From Comamonadaceae bacterium (GTDB lineage: Bacteria; Pseudomonadota; Gammaproteobacteria; Burkholderiales; Burkholderiaceae_C): 64,000 nucleotides of DNA. Position numbers and translations under genes: made by a program. The first letter of the stretch is position 1. Every line of letters begins with the position of its first letter. The DNA lies in assembly GCA_021299875.1 (NCBI GenBank), contig JAJTEW010000001.1:186001-250000 (forward strand), read 5' to 3'. The notes beneath the pieces were generated by a model that saw only the letters and a program-made list of their open reading frames with translations, had not been told where the DNA came from and did not search any database. Positions 1 through 9,019 of the stretch are shown here, one piece after another.

Positions 1-1101
1 CATCAACCCGCGGTCACCCAACAAATCGCCGTGATCGCTGGTAAACATGACCACCGTGTTATCGGCCAAGCCCAGCCTGTGCAGCTCGGCCATCACACGA
101 CCAATCGCATCGTCAATGCAGGCGATGTTGCCGTAGTTGAGGGCAAGGGCTTCACGCGCCTCCTGATGGGTGACGGCAAATGTGCCGTGACCCGGCTTGA
201 AGTGGTCTGGTCGGTTGGCGCGCTGCGCGTGCAGCCAACGCACAGGCGGCGGTGCATCGGTGAGCTCTGCATCAAAGCTGCTCGGCAAATCGACATCACT
301 GGGTCGGTACATGCCCCAATAACGCCCTGGTGGCGTGAACGGGTGGTGAGGATCGGGGAAAGAGCATTGCAAAAAGAAAGGTCTATCACCCGCTGCAAAG
401 CCCCGAAGCATTTCACAGCTTTGCCGGGCGATGTAATTTGTTGGGTACAGCTCCTCGGGTACCCGAGTGCGCCAAGCTTGACCCAAACGGGTCAATGCCC
501 AGTCAGGCGAAGGCAGCGCGTTGTGTGGACCGATCAGGCCGTCTGCGTCTGGCCATTGCCGACGCAACCAACGCCGCCAATGCCCACTTTGCTGGTCAGC
601 ATGGCCAATCGTCAGCGCCACTTGCTCAAAACCGTAATAGGGCAGATCTAACTCAAACGCCTCGTCTTCGTCCCAGTGGCGCGCCACTTCCTGACCATAC
701 CGCCCGGGAAACAAAGATTTGGACTCATCCACCAAGCGCTCGGTGGCTTGTGGCCAAAAGGGCGGCACCGAAGTGATGTTCTGCAGATGGCTCTTACCGG
801 CCAAGGCCGTGCGGTAACCCGCATCGCGCAAGGTCTGCACAAAGGTCTTTTCGCCGTGAGACAGTTCGCGGCCATTGAGCTGCAATCCGTGGGCGCTGGG
901 CAAACGCCCTGTCATGAGCGAGGCACGGTTGGGCTGGCAAATCGGCGTGGCCACATGAAAGTCGGTGAAACGACAGCCCCGCGCCGCCAGCGCATCGATG
1001 TGGGGCGTGCGCAGCAATGCGTGCCCCGCACAGCCCAAGTGATCGGCTCGGTGCTGGTCGGTGATGAACAGCAAAAAGTTGGGCTGCGCAGACCCGCCCA
1101 T
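1..1101 (-). CDS. Sulfatase/alkaline-phosphatase superfamily hydrolase (3' end beyond window)
   Basis: This encodes a sulfatase-family hydrolase for sulfate (or phosphonate) esters; 367 codons are visible and the C-terminus lies off the left edge. The motif CQPNR at residues 55-59 matches the C-x-P-x-R signature whose cysteine is matured to formylglycine. D15 in FITDQH is the expected metal ligand, and TSDHGDLLGD near the edge is the second metal-binding block. The ATG overlaps the stop of the upstream Bug receptor gene by one base (TGATG), so it is the last visible gene of the region A operon. No signal peptide is visible, which suggests a cytoplasmic enzyme. The family is clear but the substrate cannot be told; phosphonate monoester hydrolases share these motifs. 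Confidence 0.88.
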   Translation of the reverse strand, partial: MGGSAQPNFLLFITDQHRADHLGCAGHALLRTPHIDALAARGCRFTDFHVATPICQPNRASLMTGRLPSAHGLQLNGRELSHGEKTFVQTLRDAGYRTALAGKSHLQNITSVPPFWPQATERLVDESKSLFPGRYGQEVARHWDEDEAFELDLPYYGFEQVALTIGHADQQSGHWRRWLRRQWPDADGLIGPHNALPSPDWALTRLGQAWRTRVPEELYPTNYIARQSCEMLRGFAAGDRPFFLQCSFPDPHHPFTPPGRYWGMYRPSDVDLPSSFDAELTDAPPPVRWLHAQRANRPDHFKPGHGTFAVTHQEAREALALNYGNIACIDDAIGRVMAELHRLGLADNTVVMFTSDHGDLLGDRGLM

Positions 1102-2087
1102 CAATCGGCTTTGATGTTCAGCTCCTTGGCCAACTGGCCATAGCGCTGGCGATCGGCCCTCATGAAATCGCCCAGAACTTGAGACGATCCACCCAGCACA
1201 TCCAAGCCTGCCGTCGCCAGTTTTTCACGCACATCTGACATCTTGAGCAGCTCATTGATGTCGGCGTTGATTTTGCTGCGCACTGAATCAGGAGTGCCTG
1301 TCGGTGCAAACACACCATACCAAGCATTCACCTCCACGCCGCGCACGCCTTGCTCACCGGCCGTTGGCACCTCGGGCAAAAGCGGTGAGCGATTTTTTTC
1401 GGTCAGAGCCAAAGGAACCAGCTTGCCGGATTTGATGTGCGGCAAAGCGCCCCCCAATCCAACAAACAGAAACTTGACTTCACCCCCGAGTGCAGCCATC
1501 ACCGACGGATTGACCCCTTTGTAGGGCACATGCAGCAAATCCACACCTGCAGCGCGCTTGAGCATCTCCCCAGCAAAGTGCATGGGTGAGCCATTGCCGG
1601 CACTGCCATAGGGCATGCCGGCTTGTTTTTTGGCCAGTGCCAAGGCAGATGGCAGATCTTTGACGTTCAATGTAGGGTTGGCCAACAAGGCCATGGGTGT
1701 TGTGGCGGGCGCAACGATCGGCATCAGGTCGGTGTGCACATCAATGCCACCACCTGCCCCAGGAGCCAAAACATGCGGTGAGATCACCATGGTGTTGGTG
1801 GTCAGCAGCAAGGTATGACCATCTGCAGGCGACTTGGCCACAGCCTGTGCACCCAACAATGCGCCTGAGCCAGGCCGGTTCTCGACGATGACAGGCTTAC
1901 CCCATTGAGCAGCAAGTTTTTCTGCAAAAACCCGCGCCATCAAATCCGGCCCCCCCCCTGGCGGGAAAGGCACGACCAGACTGACATTTTTGGATGGAAA
2001 AGACTGCGCCAAAGCAGGCTGCAGCAAGCCCATCGTGATGCAGGCCAAAGTCACAAGTTGGCGACCCAAGCTCGATTTAAATTGCAT
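1101..2087 (-). CDS. Bug/TctC-family periplasmic solute receptor
   Basis: This 328-residue protein is a periplasmic substrate-binding protein of the tripartite tricarboxylate transporter type (Bug family). A signal peptide is visible (residues about 1-27, ending QPALA before QSFP). The family hallmarks follow: VVPFPPGGGPDLMAR, VENRPGSGALLGAQAVAKSPADGHTLL and HVPYKGVNPSVMAALGGEV. The ATG at 2087 follows a purine-rich GGAGACAAGG. It lies between the flavin monooxygenase and sulfatase genes in one operon, so it probably binds the substrate or a product of this pathway. No TctA/TctB membrane genes are nearby. The ligand is unknown; such receptors often bind organic acids or aromatic acids. Confidence 0.93.
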   Translation of the reverse strand: MQFKSSLGRQLVTLACITMGLLQPALAQSFPSKNVSLVVPFPPGGGPDLMARVFAEKLAAQWGKPVIVENRPGSGALLGAQAVAKSPADGHTLLLTTNTMVISPHVLAPGAGGGIDVHTDLMPIVAPATTPMALLANPTLNVKDLPSALALAKKQAGMPYGSAGNGSPMHFAGEMLKRAAGVDLLHVPYKGVNPSVMAALGGEVKFLFVGLGGALPHIKSGKLVPLALTEKNRSPLLPEVPTAGEQGVRGVEVNAWYGVFAPTGTPDSVRSKINADINELLKMSDVREKLATAGLDVLGGSSQVLGDFMRADRQRYGQLAKELNIKAD

Positions 2088-2125
2088 ACCTTGTCTCCAT
2101 TTGCTGTTGAAAATCTACGACCAGC

Positions 2126-3277
2126 TCAGCTCTTCTGGCCAAGTCCTGTGGTCCACGCATCGTACCCATAAACCCCATCGGCATTACCCTGGGTTTTCAT
2201 CCATTGGTTACCGCGAGAACCGATCTGAATTTCAGCAGTACGCGCCTGTCGGGTTGCTGCGTAACGCTGTAAAGCCGGCGCCACATCATTCAATTGCTGC
2301 GCCTGTGCCAGGCAACGCGCCACCACCACACCGTCTTCGATGGACATGCCCGCGCCTTGCGCCATGAAGGGCAACATGGGGTGGCAGGCATCACCCAACA
2401 GACTCACACGATCTACCGACCATTGCGGCAGTGGTTCACGCTCATACAAAGCACTTTTGAGCACGCTGTCACAAGCGTCCAGCAGCGCACGTGCATCCGG
2501 GTGGTAGTCGCGGTAAAAGCTGCGCAACTCGTTCACATCGCCCGGACTCGTCCAGGATTCTTCATGCCAGGAGTCCTGCCCCGTGGTGGCAAAAATGAAG
2601 GTATCCTGACCGCGATTGAGCGGAAAAGTCACGATCTGGCTTTGCGGGTTGGGCCCCCACCATTTGGTAAAAGCTTCGATCTCGGGCACATGCCGCACCT
2701 TGTCGGTCGGCACCACGGCGCGAAAAGACACCACCCCGGTAAAGCGGGGTTGCTCTTCGCCAAACAAAGCTGTGCGAACCTTGGAGTGGATGCCATCGGC
2801 ACCCAACACGACATCATGCGATGCTTGCCCCCCGTCTTCGAACACCAAATTCACACCCGCATCACTTTGGTTCAGGCTGCGCAGACGTTTGGAAAAAACG
2901 ACGCAATCGGCGGGCACGGCATTGGCCATCACCGCCAGTACATCGGCGCGGTGAATCGTCAGCTGCGGCGCGCCGTAAAGCTGTTCTGCTGTATCGCCCA
3001 TGGGCAAGCGAGAAGTTTCCAGACCGGTATCCCAATCACGGCTGATGCGAAAAGTCGGGCGTGCACCGCTGGCACGAATGCCTTGCGCCACCGCTTGACC
3101 CAAACCATCAAGGGCACGGACTGCGTTAGGCGTGAGGTTGATGTCCGCGCCTACACGCATGAATTGCCCGGCCTGCTCATAGACTGTGACGGCGTGACCC
3201 TGGGCACGCAAGGCGATGGCAGCCGTCAGGCCGCCAATGCCAGCACCCACAATGCCAATGTTCATCTGAAACGTCAT
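2126..3277 (-). CDS. FAD-dependent aromatic monooxygenase (NicC / salicylate hydroxylase-like)
   Basis: This is a group A flavoprotein hydroxylase of about 383 residues that would add oxygen to an aromatic or pyridine acid using NAD(P)H. The FAD site GAGIGG is at residues 11-16. A DG motif (VLGADGIHSKVR) sits mid-protein, and the second FAD motif is LLGDACHPMLPFMAQGAG. The KWWG block, YHPDARALLDACDSV and the C-terminal VYGYDAW resemble 6-hydroxynicotinate 3-monooxygenase (NicC) from memory. Where NicC has GAGIHIGPN, this protein has GADINLTPN, so the NicC histidine is asparagine and the substrate may differ. I chose the ATG at 3277, with AGGA nine bases upstream, over a TTG six bases earlier. 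Confidence 0.87.
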   Translation of the reverse strand: MTFQMNIGIVGAGIGGLTAAIALRAQGHAVTVYEQAGQFMRVGADINLTPNAVRALDGLGQAVAQGIRASGARPTFRISRDWDTGLETSRLPMGDTAEQLYGAPQLTIHRADVLAVMANAVPADCVVFSKRLRSLNQSDAGVNLVFEDGGQASHDVVLGADGIHSKVRTALFGEEQPRFTGVVSFRAVVPTDKVRHVPEIEAFTKWWGPNPQSQIVTFPLNRGQDTFIFATTGQDSWHEESWTSPGDVNELRSFYRDYHPDARALLDACDSVLKSALYEREPLPQWSVDRVSLLGDACHPMLPFMAQGAGMSIEDGVVVARCLAQAQQLNDVAPALQRYAATRQARTAEIQIGSRGNQWMKTQGNADGVYGYDAWTTGLGQKS

Positions 3278-3323
3278 GTTCAAGTGTCCTGAATAATGAA
3301 ACCTGTTATCGGCCTACGGCCTG

Positions 3324-4103
3324 TCAAAAGACGCCGGGGAAGGACCCCCCGTCGAGCAAAATATTCTGACCATTGATGTAACCGGCGTGCACGCTGCACA
3401 AATAGGCGCAGGTGTTGCCCAGCTCATCAGGGCGACCAAAGCGGTGTGCCGGGTGCTTGGCCAGTCGAGCCGCGATCGCCTGCTCTGTCGTGATGCCCTG
3501 GCGTGCGGCTTGGGCCGCAAAGTTACCTGCCAAACGTGCGGTGTCAAAGGTGCCCGGCAAGAGGTTATTGATCGTCACGCCTTGCGCCACAGTGGTTCGC
3601 GCCAGGCCAGCAACAAAACCTGTCAGTCCACTGCGAGCACCATTGGACAAGCCCAGTCCATCGACCGGTGACTTGACCGCGCTGGAGGTGATGTTGACGA
3701 TGCGCCCAAAACCTCTCGCCATCATGCCGTCCACCGTGGCCTTGATCAGTTCGATGGGCGCCAGCATATTGGCCTCGATCGCACGCACCCAAATGTCACG
3801 GTCCCAGTGCCTGAAGTCCCCCGGCGGCGGCCCCCCCGCATTAGTGACCACAATGTCAAAGTCTTGTTGCACCTCAAAAATTTTTGCGCGCCCAGCTTCG
3901 GTGGTCACATCAGCGGCCACACACTGAACAGCACCAGCACCCACAAGGCGCAAGCGCTCAGCGGCGGCCAACAGGGGCGCTTCGGTGCGAGCCACAATGA
4001 GTACAGCCACCCCTTCACGCACCAAGGCTTGTGCGCAGGCCAAACCCAAGCCAGCACTGGCCCCGCACACCAGTGCTTTTTTTCCGGCAATTCCCAAATC
4101 CAT
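3324..4103 (-). CDS. Atypical short-chain dehydrogenase/reductase (lacks YxxxK)
   Basis: This 259-residue Rossmann-fold protein belongs to the SDR superfamily. The nucleotide-binding motif GASAGLG is at residues 14-20, VTNAGG corresponds to NNAG, and NITSSAV supplies the catalytic-serine region. The active-site YxxxK is replaced by SNGAR, so tyrosine and lysine become serine and arginine. That matches a known divergent subgroup of beta-ketoacyl-reductase-like SDRs with an imperfect catalytic tetrad. It may use a different mechanism or serve a non-redox role. It lies 11 bases after a Bug receptor gene and before the flavin monooxygenase, inside the operon. The fold is sure; the reaction is unknown. 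Confidence 0.88.
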   Translation of the reverse strand: MDLGIAGKKALVCGASAGLGLACAQALVREGVAVLIVARTEAPLLAAAERLRLVGAGAVQCVAADVTTEAGRAKIFEVQQDFDIVVTNAGGPPPGDFRHWDRDIWVRAIEANMLAPIELIKATVDGMMARGFGRIVNITSSAVKSPVDGLGLSNGARSGLTGFVAGLARTTVAQGVTINNLLPGTFDTARLAGNFAAQAARQGITTEQAIAARLAKHPAHRFGRPDELGNTCAYLCSVHAGYINGQNILLDGGSFPGVF

Positions 4104-4114
4104 GTATCAATTCC

Positions 4115-5071
4115 TCATTCAGCCACGATGCCGCGGGTTTTGATGATGCTAGCCCACGTCTGGGTTTCGGCTTTGATGTGAGCCGCAAACTCAGCCGGTT
4201 TTTGTGTGGCATCGCTCAACCCCTGTGCGCGCAATTGTTCGCGCATGGCTGGCTGGGCCAAGATTTCAGCCGCATCTTTGGCCATTTGTTCGACCAACGC
4301 TGGGGTTGTGCCTGCAGGGGCCAAAATCCCATACCAAGACGTGACCACCACCCCGCTCACGCCTTGCTCGGCGAGCGTTGGTATATCAGGAGCGACTGGA
4401 CTGCGAACACTGTCGGTCAAGCCCAAAACCACCAACTTGCCGCTTTTGATGTGAGGAAGAACTGCAGGTAAATTGCTGAACATTAAAGGAATGGTGCCGC
4501 CCAGTAAATCGTTCAGAGCTGGTCCAGTTCCCTTATAGGGCACATGCAGGAAATCTGTATTGGTTTGTAATTTGAACAACTCTCCCGCCAGATGCAGGCC
4601 GCTGCCAATGCCAGGGGAAGCATAAGACAAGGCACCCGGTCTGGCCTTGGCTTGGGCGATCATCTCCCTCAGGCTGCCCAGTCTGGACGAGGTTGAAGCC
4701 ACAAACACATTGGGAGCCTTGGCCAGCATGGTCACAGGTACAAAGTCACGTTCAATGACGAAAGGGAAGTTGGGCATCAAGCTTGGATTGATGGTCAGAT
4801 TGCCTGCAGGCACCACCAACCATGTCTTGCCATCTGGCTTGGCGCGTTTGACTTTGTCGATGCCCAAATTGCCTGCAGCACCGGGCAAGTTTTCGACCAC
4901 CACGGTTTGGCCTGTTTTCTTTTGCAAGCCATCGGCCAGGATGCGTGACAACACATCGACCGGGCCTCCTGCCGGAAACGGCGCAACGATGGACATGCGT
5001 TCTTGCGCCGCGACCGACAAGGAAGTGGCCAAAGTCACCGACAAGCCAACTTTTCGAAAGAGATTTTTCAT
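4115..5071 (-). CDS. Bug/TctC-family periplasmic solute receptor
   Basis: This is a second Bug-family receptor in the operon, 318 residues from the ATG at 5071. The signal peptide MKNLFRKVGLSVTLATSLSV ends near AAQ. Family motifs are VAPFPAGGPVDVLSRILADG, VENLPGAAGNLGIDKVKRA and HVPYKGTGPALNDLLGG. The start codon overlaps the aldehyde dehydrogenase stop as ATGA, which fixes it; an upstream in-frame extension to 5269 would run inside that gene. It should deliver an organic solute in the periplasm. Having two different Bug receptors in one operon suggests two ligands or a sensing role. No membrane partner is present here. Confidence 0.92.
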   Translation of the reverse strand: MKNLFRKVGLSVTLATSLSVAAQERMSIVAPFPAGGPVDVLSRILADGLQKKTGQTVVVENLPGAAGNLGIDKVKRAKPDGKTWLVVPAGNLTINPSLMPNFPFVIERDFVPVTMLAKAPNVFVASTSSRLGSLREMIAQAKARPGALSYASPGIGSGLHLAGELFKLQTNTDFLHVPYKGTGPALNDLLGGTIPLMFSNLPAVLPHIKSGKLVVLGLTDSVRSPVAPDIPTLAEQGVSGVVVTSWYGILAPAGTTPALVEQMAKDAAEILAQPAMREQLRAQGLSDATQKPAEFAAHIKAETQTWASIIKTRGIVAE

Positions 5072-6540
5072 GATGCAGCCCAAGGCAATGGTGATGTGTT
5101 CATACCCCAGTAAAAACTTTTCTGTGTGGTGTATTCCAAAATACCTTGTCGGCCCTTTTCGCGGCCCGTGCCACTGAGCTTGACCCCGCCAAAGGGGGTG
5201 CTGACCGAGAACAACTTGTAGGTGTTGATCCACACCGTGCCCGTGTGCAAAGCGCGACCCATGCGCCAAGCGGCTTTGTAGTCGCGCGTCCAGATGCCCG
5301 AAGCCAGACCGTAATCGTTGTCATTGCATTGAGCAATCAAATCGGCCTCATCCGTCCAAGGCAGCAAAGCCAGCACAGGGCCAAAAACTTCCTCGCGGCA
5401 CAGGCGTGCGGTGTTGTCCAAACCCTCGATCACGGTGGGCAGGTAGTAACTGCCATGGTCGTAGTAACCACCTTTGGGACGGTCTCCGCCACACAAAATA
5501 CGGCCGCCTTCATCACGACCGATTTGCACATAGCGCTCGACCGAATCGCGATGACCCCGGTTCACCAAAGGCCCCATGTGGGTACTTTCCAACGACGGAT
5601 CGGCCACACGCAAACCCTTGACTGCATCCAGCAAACGCGACTTGAACTCGTCGTAGACCGAGGCATGCACAAAAGCCCGGGAGCCTGCGATGCAGGACTC
5701 GCCTGACGAGCTGAAAATGCCGTAAATCACCCCCGCGACGGCGTGGTCGAGGTCGGCATCGGCGCACACGATAGTGGGCGATTTGCCACCCAGCTCCAGC
5801 GATGTCGGCATCAGTTTTTCAGCGGCTAGGCGCTGAATGCCCATGCCGACCGACGTGCCGCCGGTAAATGCAATGCGCTTGACCAGCGGGTGGCGCACCA
5901 GCGCATCGCCCACCACCGATCCTTTGCCCGGCAACACACTCACGATGCCGTCCGGCACACCCGCTTGCTGCGCAATGCGGGCCAGCTCGATCGCCATGCG
6001 TGGTGTGATCTCGGCCGGTTTGATGACGATGGCGCAACCTGCCGCCAAAGCCGGGGCCATTTTTTGAGCCTCACTGGCAATGGGCGAGTTCCAAGGCGTG
6101 ATGGCACCGACCACGCCCAAAGGCTCGTGCACACTCATTGTGAGGAAGTCCCCACGCGTGGGCGTGACCGCATCCTCCCAGGTCTCGGCTGCAGCAGCAA
6201 AGTACTGGAACGTCCCCGCAGCACTGGCCACCAAGGCGCGGCATTCCTTGATGGGTTTGCCGTTGTCGAGGCGCTGTAATTGCGCCAAAGTTTCCGATTG
6301 GTCGCGGATCCCGTTAGCGATCCGATGCAGCATGCCCGCACGCTCATGGGGCATGAGGCGAGCCCACGCGGGCTGCAAGCGTGCTTGCTCGGCCGTCTGA
6401 ACGGCCTCGTCCACATCGCCCACTGTCGCTGCATGCAGCTGCGCCACAGCCGAGCCATCGTGCGGGTATTCGGTCTCATAGGCAGGCCCAGAGGCATCAC
6501 GCCAGCGGCCCGCAAGCAAAGTCTGGATTTTTTCAGTCAT
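5068..6540 (-). CDS. NAD(P)+-dependent aldehyde dehydrogenase
   Basis: This 490-residue member of the aldehyde dehydrogenase superfamily would oxidise an aldehyde to an acid. The catalytic glutamate lies in LELGGKSP and the nucleophilic cysteine in GESCIAGSR. The cofactor site is FTGGTSVG, and PWNSP and EEVFGPVL are the other hallmark blocks. I chose the ATG at 6540 (GGAG nine bases upstream) over a TTG at 6543. It lies directly downstream of the thiamine-diphosphate enzyme and the aspartate dehydrogenase. A 2-oxo-acid decarboxylase producing an aldehyde for this enzyme would be a logical pair, but that is inference. Confidence 0.93.
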   Translation of the reverse strand: MTEKIQTLLAGRWRDASGPAYETEYPHDGSAVAQLHAATVGDVDEAVQTAEQARLQPAWARLMPHERAGMLHRIANGIRDQSETLAQLQRLDNGKPIKECRALVASAAGTFQYFAAAAETWEDAVTPTRGDFLTMSVHEPLGVVGAITPWNSPIASEAQKMAPALAAGCAIVIKPAEITPRMAIELARIAQQAGVPDGIVSVLPGKGSVVGDALVRHPLVKRIAFTGGTSVGMGIQRLAAEKLMPTSLELGGKSPTIVCADADLDHAVAGVIYGIFSSSGESCIAGSRAFVHASVYDEFKSRLLDAVKGLRVADPSLESTHMGPLVNRGHRDSVERYVQIGRDEGGRILCGGDRPKGGYYDHGSYYLPTVIEGLDNTARLCREEVFGPVLALLPWTDEADLIAQCNDNDYGLASGIWTRDYKAAWRMGRALHTGTVWINTYKLFSVSTPFGGVKLSGTGREKGRQGILEYTTQKSFYWGMNTSPLPWAAS

Positions 6541-6556
6541 CAAAGAGGGCTCCGGG

Positions 6557-7351
6557 TCAGGTGGTCAAGCTGGCCGTGCGGTTGTGCAAAAAACGCACGG
6601 CTGACAAGACAGTGAGCGCTGACGTTTTCGGGTTGTCGGGCAAGGGCTTGCCGCGCATGCGCAATTGCATTTCGCCAAAAGCACCCTTGGCCTCGAATTC
6701 GTGGATGTTGTCGGTCACACCAGGGTCGGCGAACAAACGCACGCGGGTGCGGTCCAAGCCCAAACCGGCCAACGACAGGGTGGCCGCCACATTGGCGTTT
6801 TTAGGATACAAGCGGGCCGCTTCGCGGGCTGTGGCATCCAAGATCACCGTCGGCTCAGTCAAGGCACCCAGATTGAACAGTTGCTCGGCTGGCGTGCCGC
6901 GCCAGCCTGCAGGCGGCTTGCGACCAATGTAGGTCACGCTGTCCAGCCCCGCTTGTCGTGCCGCCGAAATCGCATCGATACCGCCTATGGCACCTGCCAA
7001 CAGGTGCAACTGTGTTCCCCCCTGCTCGGCTGCAGCTTGCAGCTGTTCGGGCAAACCCGGCTCAGACAAAGCGCCAATCGACAACACGGCGCATTCGGTG
7101 CCACGCCGCAAAGCCGGCAACACATGCTGGGTCAAGGCCGTGTGGCCTGCACACTCCAAGGCCAAGGGCGTGGCCTCGGGCACTTGGTGCGTCACCGTGA
7201 CGGCCGAGCCCAACTCGGCCTGCAAGGCCGCCACTTTGCCCTCTGACACCACGATGTGTGTGATGCGCACCCCCGCATGCCCCAGCATGCGTTGGTGAAC
7301 AGCACGGCCTATGGCGCCAAATCCAATCAAGGTCAGTTCTTGGATTCGCAT
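6557..7351 (-). CDS. L-aspartate dehydrogenase-like oxidoreductase
   Basis: This 264-residue protein matches the L-aspartate dehydrogenase (NadX/AspDH) family, which oxidatively deaminates L-aspartate with NAD(P)+. The N-terminal Rossmann motif is IGFGAIG. Later hallmarks are [10 protein letters not shown], the [12 protein letters not shown] block, ADP followed by NIHEFEAKG (containing the expected catalytic histidine), and NPKTSALT. There are no nad genes beside it, so a role in NAD synthesis is unlikely. It sits four bases after the thiamine-diphosphate enzyme in a catabolic operon, which points to release of ammonia from aspartate or a related amino acid. The enzyme class is likely; the exact substrate is not shown. 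Confidence 0.88.
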   Translation of the reverse strand: MRIQELTLIGFGAIGRAVHQRMLGHAGVRITHIVVSEGKVAALQAELGSAVTVTHQVPEATPLALECAGHTALTQHVLPALRRGTECAVLSIGALSEPGLPEQLQAAAEQGGTQLHLLAGAIGGIDAISAARQAGLDSVTYIGRKPPAGWRGTPAEQLFNLGALTEPTVILDATAREAARLYPKNANVAATLSLAGLGLDRTRVRLFADPGVTDNIHEFEAKGAFGEMQLRMRGKPLPDNPKTSALTVLSAVRFLHNRTASLTT

Positions 7352-7354
7352 GGC

Positions 7355-9019
7355 TCAGTCCGTCTTTTTGGGCGGGCCGGCAAACTTCACAGCAAACGCG
7401 CCCCACGCGGCCATGTCCACCTCGACCACCACCGGGCCAGGGGTCGCCAGGGCCTCACGCAAGACGGCATCGGTCTGCATTGGATCGCTCAGTTTGTGAT
7501 GCGCCACCTGCAAGCTGGCGCAAAACTGTGCAAAGTCGGGGTTGTGCAATTCCACATAGCAATGGCGGCTGTCATAAACAGCGTCCTGAATGTTCTTGAT
7601 CACGCCATAACGGCTGTCGTTCATCAGCAAGATCAGCATATCGGCGCGCTCTTGCGCCGCGCAGGCCAACTCGCCCACGTTGAGCATGAAGCCCCCGTCA
7701 CCCGCCATCACCACGGTCTTGCGCCCCAGGGCATGTTCATGGTTGGCCAGCGCCACGCCAATGCCCATGGCCAATCCTTGACCAATGCCGCCGCCCAAGG
7801 CGTGCACGCCCGCACGTGGGTGGTCCAGCACGGGTGCGCGGTTGCCCCACATGGTGTTGGACAAGGTGATGTCACGCACCCACCACAGGGCTTTTCCGGT
7901 CGCTGCTTGCAAGCTGTTTTTCAGCTTGACGTAAGGCCCCAAGGTGCTGTCCACCAAAGCCTCGGCTTGACGACGGGTATTTTTCAGATCGCTCAAAAAT
8001 AACGGGTCGGTTTGCATTCGACCCTCCAGCGCATCGGCCAATGCGTCCAGGGTCAAGGCGGCATCGCCTTGCACAAAAAACTCACTGTCGTAGGCACGGT
8101 TCTGGCTGAGTGCGTTGGCGTCAATGCGAAATCTGTGTGCAGGCAGTTGCAGTTTGTAGGTCAGCGTTTCGTTGCTGCGCAAACGCGATCCCACCACCAA
8201 CAGCGCGTCGACCGTTTGGTAGAAAGCCTCGCTGGGTTTTTGCAGGTTGTACGAACCCAGACTGGACGGGTGGTCTTCGGGCAACACGCCTCGGCCTTGC
8301 ACCGAAGTGACCACCCCCCAGCCCATCGCCACCAGGCGTTGCACAGCAGGCCCGGCACCACGGGCACCGCCACCGAGCCACAACAAGGGCCGCTTTTTAG
8401 AGACCAACAGATCGGCCAAGGTCTGCACAGCGCCGGGCGCGGGCACCAGCGGTGCGACCGGCAAAGGCATCAAATCGGCCGGCAAAGGCAAGCGCATGGC
8501 CTGCACATCGATGGGGATCTCAATACTGACGGGGCCACAGGGCGGCGTGAAAGCCAAGCGCACGGCTTCACGCAAAGTGGCCAGCGCAGTTTCAGGATTG
8601 CGAATGCGAAAAGCCTCTTTGCCCACGGACTTGAGCATGGCCAGCTGCGCAGGGTGTTCGTGGATGAAGCCCAGATCGCGATCGAGAAACTCCGACTCGA
8701 TCTGTCCCGTCAGGTGCAGCATGGGCGTGCCCGCGGTGATGGCTTCGACCATGGCCCCCGCCGCGTTGCCACAGCCGGTGCCGGTGCTGGTCACGCACAC
8801 GCCCAACACGCCACTGACGCGTGCTGCGGCATCGGCCATGTTGCAGGCACCGGCTTCCCCACGTGCCGAGACAAAACGGATCTGTCCACGTGTGTGGAAA
8901 GCATCCAGGATCGGCATGTTGTGAATAGAAATCACGCCATAGGCGGTCTTTACCCCACAGGACTCCAAAAATCGGGCGATCAAATCGCCCACGGTGATGG
9001 TCATGGAAGGCTTGTTCAT
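7355..9019 (-). CDS. Thiamine-diphosphate-dependent enzyme (acetolactate synthase/benzoylformate decarboxylase type)
   Basis: This 554-residue three-domain ThDP enzyme has an N-terminal PYR domain with the cofactor-activating glutamate in ARGEAGACNMADAAAR. The middle domain spans roughly residues 190-320. The C-terminal PP domain carries the metal/ThDP motif beginning GDGGFMLN and ending MND. It resembles acetolactate synthase large subunits and 2-oxo-acid decarboxylases, but there is no small regulatory subunit nearby, so branched-chain synthesis is unlikely. Its ATG overlaps the IclR gene stop as ATGA. With the adjacent aldehyde dehydrogenase, a decarboxylase role is plausible. The reaction cannot be assigned from sequence alone. 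Confidence 0.9.
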   Translation of the reverse strand: MNKPSMTITVGDLIARFLESCGVKTAYGVISIHNMPILDAFHTRGQIRFVSARGEAGACNMADAAARVSGVLGVCVTSTGTGCGNAAGAMVEAITAGTPMLHLTGQIESEFLDRDLGFIHEHPAQLAMLKSVGKEAFRIRNPETALATLREAVRLAFTPPCGPVSIEIPIDVQAMRLPLPADLMPLPVAPLVPAPGAVQTLADLLVSKKRPLLWLGGGARGAGPAVQRLVAMGWGVVTSVQGRGVLPEDHPSSLGSYNLQKPSEAFYQTVDALLVVGSRLRSNETLTYKLQLPAHRFRIDANALSQNRAYDSEFFVQGDAALTLDALADALEGRMQTDPLFLSDLKNTRRQAEALVDSTLGPYVKLKNSLQAATGKALWWVRDITLSNTMWGNRAPVLDHPRAGVHALGGGIGQGLAMGIGVALANHEHALGRKTVVMAGDGGFMLNVGELACAAQERADMLILLMNDSRYGVIKNIQDAVYDSRHCYVELHNPDFAQFCASLQVAHHKLSDPMQTDAVLREALATPGPVVVEVDMAAWGAFAVKFAGPPKKTD

